The notes below the pieces were generated by a model that was given only the letters and a program-made list of their open reading frames with translations, was not told where the DNA came from and made no database searches. This document shows, in pieces, positions 9,374 to 18,600 of a stretch of DNA of 64,000 nt (position 1 is the stretch's first letter; each line of letters begins with the position of its first letter). The position numbers and the translations under genes were made by a program. The stretch comes from an uncultured Thermomicrobia bacterium (GTDB lineage Bacteria; Chloroflexota; Chloroflexia; Thermomicrobiales; JALYUS01): assembly GCA_937968015.1 (NCBI GenBank), contig CALBSO010000050.1, positions 62,001-126,000 of the forward strand, written 5' to 3'.

Positions 9374-10648
9374 GTGGCCGGAAAACTTGCGACCCGCGAC
9401 GCCCCCGCGCGAACGACTGTGCCCCCTCCCTCACTCAGTCCCTTCGTCGCGCTGCAACACCGCGATTATTCGCTGCTGCTGATCGGCCGGTTCATCTCGA
9501 CGATCGGGCGGCAGATACAAACAGTCGCGATCGCCTACCAGGTCTATCAGTTTCACCATTCCACGCTCGACCTCGGCCTGATTAGCCTTTTCCGCATCGT
9601 GCCTGTCATTACCTTCTCGCTCCTCGGTGGCATGCTGGCGGACGTGGTGGATCGCCGCCGCCTGATGCTCCTCACCCAGCCCTTGCTGATGTCCTTCTCG
9701 GTCGCCCTCGCGCTGCTGACAGCGGCGGGCAGAGTGAATCTCGGCGTCATCTACGGCTTCACCTTCCTCGCCGCCGCGACGGGCGCGCTGGATATGCCCG
9801 CGCGGCAGGCGATCATCCCCGCGCTCGTCCCCCGCGTGCATCTGCCGAATGCGCTCTCCTGGAATATCACCGTCATGCAGGTGGCGATGGTCGCCGGCCC
9901 GGCAATCGGCGGCCTCGCGATTGGCGCGATCGGCCTCGCGGGGGCCTACTCCTTCGACGCGGTCGGCTTCCTCGCGGTGATCTTCGCCCTTCTGCTGATG
10001 CGGTCGCGGCTCGGGGCGGCATCGGTGGGAGGCGTGCGTGGCTGGAAGGCGGCGGTGCAGGGTCTCGGTTTCATCCGCCGCAATGACATCGTCGGATCGG
10101 TGATGTCGCTGGACTTCTTCGCGACCTTCTGGGGCAGTGCGACCGTGCTCCTCCCCGCCTTCGCGGACAAGATTCTCCATGTCGGCCCGACGGCTCTCGG
10201 CATCCTCTACGCCGCGCCCGCTGTCGGTTCCGTGATCGGCGCGGTCGTGATGACGGGCCTCTCGAACCGCATCCGCAAGCCGGGCTTCCCACTCCTGATC
10301 GCCGTGGTGGCCTTCGGCCTCGCGACGGTCGGCTTCGGCTTCGCGCGCTCGATGCTGACGGCGATTCTCTTTCTCGCCGCGACGGGGCTGACCGACACGG
10401 TGAGTATGACGCTCCGACATCAAATCCTTCAACTCCTCACGCCGGATGCGTTGCGCGGGCGTGTCACGGCGGCGAATCAGGTCTTCGTGCAGGGCGGGCC
10501 GCAACTCGGCCAATTGGAAGCGGGCGCGGTCGCCGCGGGTCTCGGTGTGCCATTCTCAATTATCTCGGGAGGCGTCGCATGCGTGGTGACGGTCATCCTG
10601 ATTGGCTGGAAAGTACCGGCCATCCGCCGCTACCGGATCGAACAATGA
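9374..10648 (+). CDS. MFS transporter (EntS-like exporter)
   Basis: A 424-residue major facilitator with twelve predicted helices. The first half contains the ADVVDRRRLML loop, a form of the MFS motif A between TM2 and TM3, and LDMPARQAIIPALVP, which is typical of the EntS/MFS_3 exporters. A GTG start at 9374 is chosen because GGAAAGGGAG precedes it at suitable spacing; the frame is open further upstream without a ribosome site. Its TGA overlaps the ATG of the next gene (ATGA), indicating a coupled pair with the MBL-fold hydrolase. The substrate is unknown; export of a small metabolite or drug is the family's usual role. Confidence 0.85.
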   Translation: MAGKLATRDAPARTTVPPPSLSPFVALQHRDYSLLLIGRFISTIGRQIQTVAIAYQVYQFHHSTLDLGLISLFRIVPVITFSLLGGMLADVVDRRRLMLLTQPLLMSFSVALALLTAAGRVNLGVIYGFTFLAAATGALDMPARQAIIPALVPRVHLPNALSWNITVMQVAMVAGPAIGGLAIGAIGLAGAYSFDAVGFLAVIFALLLMRSRLGAASVGGVRGWKAAVQGLGFIRRNDIVGSVMSLDFFATFWGSATVLLPAFADKILHVGPTALGILYAAPAVGSVIGAVVMTGLSNRIRKPGFPLLIAVVAFGLATVGFGFARSMLTAILFLAATGLTDTVSMTLRHQILQLLTPDALRGRVTAANQVFVQGGPQLGQLEAGAVAAGLGVPFSIISGGVACVVTVILIGWKVPAIRRYRIEQ

Positions 10649-11424
10649 ATGAGGTGCGCCTGCGGGAGGTGACGCCCGCGATCTGGCTCGCGGAACGCCC
10701 GTTGGATGCCGACCTGCTCGTCTGCGCGGCGGTGATCCTGGGGGAGACGGTGAGCGCGGTCGTGGACACGCTGATCCGCCCGGAGGATATGGACCTTGTA
10801 CACGAGTTGCTGAATCAGCACGGTCGCCCGATGCTCGTCGTCAACACGCACGCGGACTGGGACCATACCTGGGGTAACGCTGCCTTTCCGGACGCGCCGA
10901 TCATCGCGCATCGCCTCTGCCGCGCCGCAATGCTCACCGAGGGGCAGCAGAAATTGGCGGAAAAACGGGCGGAGGAACCGGAGCGCTACCGCGACGTGAC
11001 CATCGTCCCGCCGACGATCACCTTCGCGGAATTCATGGACATTGATCTGGGTGGCCTGACGCTCTCGATTCACCATCTCCCCGGCCACACGGCGGATGAG
11101 GCAGTCGTCCATTTGCCGGAAGCGGGCTTCCTCTTCGCGGGGGACGCGGCGGAATGGCCGATCCCGACAACAGAAGTCGGGCCGCTTGGGCCGTGGGCGG
11201 AGGCGTTACGGATCTGGGCGGCGCGGGACGATGTGCGGATGGTCGTCCCATCGCACGGCCCCGTGGGCGACGCGCAATTACTGCGCGACAACGCCGCCTA
11301 CCTCGATGCGCTGCTCGCCGACCCGGATGTACGCTGGGAACCGCCCGGTATCATGCCCTTCTATCAGGAAGCGCACCGCAAGAACGCCACAGTCGCCCGC
11401 CGCGAGCGGGATGCGGCGGGGTGA
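10645..11424 (+). CDS. MBL-fold metallohydrolase
   Basis: A 259-residue metallo-beta-lactamase-fold protein. The metal site is complete: His69-x-Asp71-x-Asp73-His74 (THADWDH), His148 in HLPGH, Asp167 in the AGD motif and His204 in PSHGP. Such proteins bind two zinc or iron ions and hydrolyse thioesters, lactones or phosphodiesters; the substrate is not evident. Its ATG overlaps the MFS stop by four bases, so the two are translationally coupled. Pairing with an exporter suggests processing or detoxification of the transported compound, which is an inference only. Confidence 0.9.
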   Translation: MNEVRLREVTPAIWLAERPLDADLLVCAAVILGETVSAVVDTLIRPEDMDLVHELLNQHGRPMLVVNTHADWDHTWGNAAFPDAPIIAHRLCRAAMLTEGQQKLAEKRAEEPERYRDVTIVPPTITFAEFMDIDLGGLTLSIHHLPGHTADEAVVHLPEAGFLFAGDAAEWPIPTTEVGPLGPWAEALRIWAARDDVRMVVPSHGPVGDAQLLRDNAAYLDALLADPDVRWEPPGIMPFYQEAHRKNATVARRERDAAG

Positions 11425-11559
11425 TAATCGCCTGTAGGGGAATCCCTTTATGGGGGCCTCCCCGACGGGTACTATCCTGCCACGAGAAGGGCGCCACAAG
11501 GGGGCAACCTCACCAATCCCAATCCTTCGCGCCACAGCGTTTTGCAGAAGCATTGAGCC

Positions 11560-11619
11560 GGTGGTGGCGGGCTTTAGCCTGCCGTTCCTTGCTGTGGCAG
11601 GCTAAAGCCCGCCACCACC
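11560..11619. terminator. Perfect 24-bp inverted repeat between convergent genes
   Basis: Arms at 11560-11583 and 11596-11619 are perfectly complementary (core GCGGGCTTTAGCCTGCC on the left arm) and enclose a 12-base loop. There is no T-run on either side, but it stands exactly between the convergent MBL-fold gene and the sigma-54 activator, where a bidirectional terminator is expected. The core GGCTTTAGCC is related to the degenerate elements at 13284-13331 and 23911-23955, so it is also a dispersed repeat. Confidence 0.75.
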
Positions 11620-11634
11620 AATACGATATTCGCG

Positions 11635-13149
<1,515 letters not shown>

Positions 13150-13283
13150 GTCGTGTACTCCCCTTCACCCGGAACCACACCAGGAACGCGCATCGCGGAC
13201 GCGCGTTCATTGTACTCGTCTAGCCATCAGTTGCAACGATTGCTTGCGTTGCCTACCGAACCCCCGGCCCCTTCCGTCTCTTA

Positions 13284-13331
13284 GCGTGGGAACATCCCGC
13301 TCGTACAGGCTGAAGCCTACGCTACCAACAC
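13284..13331. repeat. Degenerate palindromic repeat (GGCTTCAGCC family)
   Basis: TAGCGT near the left end pairs with ACGCTA near the right end, with two smaller stems inside (GGGaacatCCC and AGGCTgaAGCCT). Read on the minus strand it resembles the core of the perfect palindrome at 11560-11619. It lies in the gap between rpoN and the sigma-54 activator and could end or attenuate the rpoN transcript. Confidence 0.5.
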
Positions 13332-14768
13332 CTAGCGCATCGTGGAAGGGAGCAGGCCGAGTTCGCCCCGATACTTCGCGACGGTCCGCCGCGCGATCTG
13401 GATGCCGAGTTCCTTCAGTTTGTCGCAGATTTCGTCGTCCGTCAGTGGGTATTCCTCTCGATCCACCAGTTCCTTGATGACATCCTTCACACCAAGCGAG
13501 GCGGTGAAGAAGTCCGAGAAGGGAATGACGCGCCGCTCCGGCAGGAGGACATATTTGTTCGCCGTGGCGCGGCTGACTGTGGATTCATGGACACCGAGCG
13601 CCTGGGCGACTGCCGCGCGTGTCAGCGGTTTCAGTTCCCGCACGCCGTAGCGGAGGAAGTCTTCCTGCTCCTCGATGACATACTGCGCGACTTGTTGCAA
13701 CATCGCGCCGCGCTGCCGGACGCCATGCAGGAAGAGCCGGGCGCGCGCCACACTCTCGCGGATGTGCTCGCGTTCCTGCTCGGAAAGCCCGGCGAGCACA
13801 CCGCGATCGGAGGCAATGGCGGAATAGGTTTCGTTGATACGCAGCCGATTCGATCCGCTCTCCGGCACAACGGCGATCAACTCACCGTCCGCGTCCGCGC
13901 GGATAATGACATCGGGCGTGAGAAAGCCGGTCGCGGAAGTCTTCCGGCCGGCGCGCGCCGTGGGGTTCTGGAGCGGGTGCGGCGTAAGGTGAGAGCGAAT
14001 GAAGGCGCGCGCTTCCTCGATCATCTCCGTCGCGACGCCGAGCGTACCGGCGATGTGCGCGAAGCGCCCGGCGGCGAGATCGGGGAGATGCTCGGCGATG
14101 ATCTGCTCGACCGTCTCCGGAATCGCCATGCCTCCCTCGCGCAACCCGCGCAGTTGGAGCAGGAAGGACTCGCGGTAGTCGCGCGCCGCGACGCCGATCG
14201 GGACGATGCTCTGCACGACCCGCAGGACGGCGAGCGCCGTTTCGTCGTCGCACTCGCACGCGAGCGCGGTCTCCTCAAGCGTCGTATCGAGGATGCCGCG
14301 CTCGTTGATGTGAACGATCAGGAAGGCCGCGATACGGATCCGGTCTTCCGGAAGCATTGTCGCGGCATCGGAGAGCCACTGTCGGCGCAGATCTTCTTCG
14401 GAGGCGACAGCGGTGAAGGGATCGTAGACGTCATCATCGCCGTCATTGCGGCGGGGTGAGGCGGTATACCACTGGTCGGCAAACTCTTCGTAACTCTCGC
14501 GTGCGGGCCCTTCCTGCGGTCGGCTATGGCACATCGCGCACCATCCATTATGGAGCGCCTCGCCGCAAATCGGGCACTGGCGGGTTTCGTCGCCATTCGC
14601 AGAATCGAAATCGAGTTCGAGAGCGGGATTCTTCATGATCTCCGCGCGCATCGCCGCTTGCAGTTCGGTGCGCGAGAGGAGTAAGACTTGATTCGCTTCA
14701 ATGAGGACGGGAGAAATCCATTGACGTTGCTCGTGCGTGAAGTCCATCGAGTGGCTTAAACCAGCCAT
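13332..14768 (-). CDS. rpoN: RNA polymerase sigma-54 factor with zinc-ribbon insertion
   Basis: A 478-residue sigma-54. Region I is glutamine/leucine-rich (residues 8-50), with LIEANQVLLLSRTELQAAM and ending IMKNPALELD. The core-binding region follows, and the C-terminus carries the RpoN box ARRTVAKYRGELGL, which contacts the -24 element, after an HESTVSRATANKYV helix-turn-helix. Between region I and the core lies an extra Cys4 motif, Cys65-x2-Cys68 and Cys77-x2-Cys80 (CPICGEALHNGWCAMC), predicted to bind zinc; the classical enterobacterial factor lacks it. The activator gene is immediately downstream on the same strand. A candidate -24/-12 promoter at 14841-14856 suggests autoregulation. Confidence 0.95.
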   Translation of the reverse strand: MAGLSHSMDFTHEQRQWISPVLIEANQVLLLSRTELQAAMRAEIMKNPALELDFDSANGDETRQCPICGEALHNGWCAMCHSRPQEGPARESYEEFADQWYTASPRRNDGDDDVYDPFTAVASEEDLRRQWLSDAATMLPEDRIRIAAFLIVHINERGILDTTLEETALACECDDETALAVLRVVQSIVPIGVAARDYRESFLLQLRGLREGGMAIPETVEQIIAEHLPDLAAGRFAHIAGTLGVATEMIEEARAFIRSHLTPHPLQNPTARAGRKTSATGFLTPDVIIRADADGELIAVVPESGSNRLRINETYSAIASDRGVLAGLSEQEREHIRESVARARLFLHGVRQRGAMLQQVAQYVIEEQEDFLRYGVRELKPLTRAAVAQALGVHESTVSRATANKYVLLPERRVIPFSDFFTASLGVKDVIKELVDREEYPLTDDEICDKLKELGIQIARRTVAKYRGELGLLPSTMR

Positions 14769-14840
14769 CAGCCCCTACTCCCTCTCGACATTCTGATGTG
14801 ACGTTCATCGCCCCACGGAATGCACCGCAAAAAACAGTAT

Positions 14841-14856
14841 AGCAGGGATCGTGCCA
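14841..14856 (-). promoter_or_regulatory. Candidate sigma-54 (-24/-12) promoter upstream of rpoN
   Basis: On the minus strand the sequence reads CTGGCACGATCCCTGCT: the GG and GC dinucleotides are ten bases apart, and TGGCACG matches the consensus fully with CTGC for TTGC. It points at rpoN, whose start is about 73 bases downstream of the GC. An extended -10-like TGCTATACT overlaps it without a good -35, so sigma-70-type use of the same site is possible. Confidence 0.6.
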
Positions 14857-14944
14857 GCGCGAATCCCTTGCCATAGTTGGCATGGTACACTTCATGCGAT
14901 TGCCGATGTCTCAATTTGTGGGGTGTGACGGGCCGGTCATGGGG

Positions 14945-15334
14945 CTACGTTGACGCGGCGATGATCTGGCGCTTGCTCAGCCGTTCCTCAACGATTGCCA
15001 ACAGTGTGAACAGATTGAACGGCTTGCGAATATAGGTGAGGTCGCGACGCTGGAACTCCGCGCGCTTTTCGTTCGCAGTGATGAAGAGTACCGGCGTCTG
15101 CGCGGTTCGCACATTCCGGCGTAGTGTGTCGAACACCTCAAGGCCATCCGCGCCGGGGAGTTGATAGTCGAGGATGAGGAGATCAACAGGTTGGTCGGCG
15201 AGGAAACGAATTGCATCCCGCCCATTGTGCAGAATGAGCGTCCGCATGTCCATTTCTTCCTTCAGCGCGTCCGCGATCAGGGTCGCGATACATTCGTCGT
15301 CCTCAACGATGAGGACACATACCGGGTTGCTCAT
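14945..15334 (-). CDS. Single-domain response regulator
   Basis: A 129-residue receiver domain with no output domain. The acidic pocket VEDDE is at 11-14, the phosphoacceptor is Asp56 in LLILDYQLPG, and Thr86 and Lys104 complete the switch site. The start at 15334 (MSNPVCVLIVEDD) is preferred over an upstream methionine because it begins the fold directly and has a GGGAA-type site. It is divergent from the large histidine kinase at 15635, with 300 bases between the starts, and is a plausible phosphorylation partner. Stand-alone receivers act as phosphate shuttles or through protein contacts. Confidence 0.9.
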   Translation of the reverse strand: MSNPVCVLIVEDDECIATLIADALKEEMDMRTLILHNGRDAIRFLADQPVDLLILDYQLPGADGLEVFDTLRRNVRTAQTPVLFITANEKRAEFQRRDLTYIRKPFNLFTLLAIVEERLSKRQIIAAST

Positions 15335-15634
15335 AGTCGTTCCCAGAAATCCTTTACAAATACGATTGACCACCACGCAGAAACGGGCGGGTAGACGCAT
15401 TTATCGCGTCAGCGCTCGCGGCTTCTCTCCGCAAGAGTTATGCCAAGTGTGTACATTGACAATACTCCCGCGTGAAAAGAAACGGGCATCCGATCTTCTG
15501 CGGAAACCGGTGTTGGTTGACAGCATGCATAGTCGAGACGTAAGGTTGCGCCGTTCTCATCCCGCCTCTTCATGCCTAATCTGGCATTCTCCGATGATTC
15601 ATCGTTTCATCGCACCCGACGAAGGCAGGAACCA

Positions 15635-18600
15635 ATGATTGCACCACGATCTCGCTCGCGTTTCGTGCGGGCGGTTTCCTCATGGCCGCCCGCTGGGAGA
15701 TACGCGGCCACCCTCGCCGTCGTTCTCGCGACGACGGGGCTGATCGCGCTCGTCAACAGTGGATGGGGGTTCCTCGACCGCGTGACGATCGAGAATCCTG
15801 GCACGGTGTATATCGCGACCGTCACGCTCGTCGCACTCCTCGTCGGCGCAGGCCCGGCGCTGGTGGCCGCCGCGGCCTCCATGCTTGCGATCTTTCTCGC
15901 CTTCCCCTCGTATGAGAGTTTCGGGCGAGCGGTTATCCTCGTCGCGACGATGCTGGTAATCATCGGGCTGGCGGAATGGCTCCGCCGCGCGCAGCGCGCG
16001 GCGGAGCAGGTGCAGGCCAAGTTCGAGGCGATCCTGGAGAGCATGAGCGACGCGGTGATGATCGTGGACGTAACGGGCCGCTCGACCGACGTCAATCACG
16101 CGGCGGTGGCGATGCTCGGCGCGGTGGATCGCGCGGATGCTCTGGCGAGAATCACCCACCGCCGTGCGGATGGCACACCCGCCACGGATGAGTATGCGCT
16201 GCTGGAACGGGCGCTCGCCGGTGAGGAAACCGCGCAGCACGATGTCCCGATCCCCGACACGCCGGACGGCCCCCGCGTCGTGAGCGCGGTCGCCAGCCCG
16301 CTACGCGACGCACGCGGACAAATCACTGGCGCGGTGAGCGTGAGCCGCGGTCTCACCGACCGGCTCGCCCAGGCGCGGGAGCGCGAGGCGCTGTTAGAAC
16401 GGATCGAGCGGGAGCAGCAGTTCACCGCGCAAGTACTTGCGAACGTTCCCGTCGGGATTGCTGTACTACGCGCGGATGATTTCACGGTGCTCTCCTTCAA
16501 TGGTGAGTACGACGCTTCCATCCGTCACGCGCCGGGCAGTCATCCCCTGACCATCGGGCGATCACTGCTCGACGCGATCCCCGCCGCCTCCCACGATGCC
16601 GCGATGCGTCTCCTCTCCCGCGCGCGGGATGAGGGAACGACGATCCGCAGCACCGCATATGCCGCTGCCGTCGTGCCGGACCAATTCTACGATGGCACGA
16701 TCCAACCGCTCCAACTGAGCGACGGGATACCCGCCCTCCTGATCACTGCCGTCAATGTCACCGAGCGGGTGCGGGGGGAGATGGAACGCGAGCAGTTACT
16801 CCGTGCCATCGAGCAGGAGCAGCGATACACGCGGCTGATCCTCGATACCGCTCCCGTCGCGATCGGCGTTGTCCGGCCAGACGACTTGATGGTCGCGAGC
16901 GCGAATGAGGTCTTCGAGACGTATGTCAGTGAACTGGCGGGGAAGCCCTTCACGGCCGGTGCGTCGCTTCTGGATGCCCTTCCCGGCTACGAAGCGAGTG
17001 AATTCGTCCAGCAGTTGCGCCGGGCGGCCACCGAAGACCGGGTGCTCAGTGTCACTGGCTATGCCGCGCGCGTACCGGAGGGGCGGTACTACGATTGGAC
17101 GATGAAGCCACTCGCACTGGGCGACGAAACACGCGCGGCCCTCGTCACCTTCGCGGATGTCACCGAGCGCGTGCGGAATGAGCGGGAGCGGGAAGAACTG
17201 CTCCAGCAGATCGAGCGGCAGGCGGCGCAACTGGCGGCGACCTTCGAGGCGATGGTGAATGGCATCGCGGTCTACGACGCCGAGGGTAGGGTCGTCCACC
17301 GCAACGAAGCGTTCTATCACCTCCTACATCTCGAATCGGGGAGCGCGCCGCCACTATGGGATGACTTTATCCGCGAGATGCACCTGCGTCGGGCGGACGG
17401 GACGCCGATAACGCGCGAGGAGACGCATTCGTTCCGCGCTCTGGGTGGCGAAACGATTCGCGACGAAGTCGTGCTCGTGCGCGATGGACAGGGGCGGGAT
17501 CGCTTCATGAGTCAGAACGCCGCCCCCATCCGGGCGACGGATGGCACGGTGATCGGCGCGGTCGTCGTTTTCAACGATGTCACCGAGCGATTGGAAGTGG
17601 AACGCGAGCGGGAGCGGTTGCATATCCTGGCGGAGGAGCGTCGCCGGTTTACGCAGGCAATCTTCGATACTGTGCCGGTTGCCCTCGCGGTGATTGATAC
17701 CGACGCGATGACGTTCAGCGCCGCGAACCCGACGTTCGTCGCGGGCACACCGGCGCCGTATCGCGATCTGGGCGTCAATGGTCGTCCGGTCGCCACAGTC
17801 CTCCCACATACGGTGAAAAACGGGTTCGTCGGCCAGTTGCGAACGACCGGCCAGACCGGCGAGCGATCTGAGACGTTCGCGACCCGGTATGAGCACCCGA
17901 CGCGCGGCACGACGTATTGGAACGAAACGATGATCCCGCTCATCATGCACGACCAGGCCGCACATCATGTCCTCTATATCGCGGCGGATGTCACGGACCA
18001 GGTGTCGGCGCAGCAGCGCATCGTGGCGCTCGCGCGGGAAGCGGCGGAGCGCGCCGCCGAGTTGGAAGCGATTATCGCGCACATGCCGGATGGCGTGGCG
18101 ATGTACGCGCCGGATGGGCGACTCTTGCAAATGAACGCCATGGGGCGACAGATCGTCGGTGAGGACCCTCAACCGGGCGAAGCGGTCGCGGAAGCCGTCC
18201 AGCGCTTCGCGATCCGTGATACGGACGGGCGACTGATTCCGCTCGATGACTTGCCGCTCCCCCGCGCCCTGCGGGGCGAGACCGTCTCCGGCTACGAGTT
18301 CGTCAGCCAGACACGGCAAGGCGATCGCTATCTCCTTTCCAGCAGCGCGCCGATCCGCGACGCGGCGGGCGAGATTACGAGCGCGGTCGTCATGTTCACG
18401 GACATCACCGACCGCAAGCGCGCTGAACGGGAGCGCGAGCGACTACTCCGGGAGGTCGAGGAGCAGCGTCAATTCGCGCGGACAGTGATTGACAGCGCGC
18501 CGGCAGGGATCGCCGTCTGCACGGCGGAATCGGACTTTACCGTCCTGCTCGCCAACGACCGATTCCGCTCGATCGTCGGGGATGCATGGGCAGAGGCGAA

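Noticed and set aside
14882..14897. A second -24/-12-like sequence, TGGTACACTTCATGCG, on the plus strand
   Set aside because: Spacing fits sigma-54, but no plus-strand gene starts within 700 bases; the response regulator beyond it is on the minus strand.
15513..15528. GG-N10-GC sequence and TTGACA upstream of the PAS kinase
   Set aside because: Only TGG and TGCA match a sigma-54 site, and the -10 (TAAGGT) for the TTGACA is poor, so neither promoter is called.
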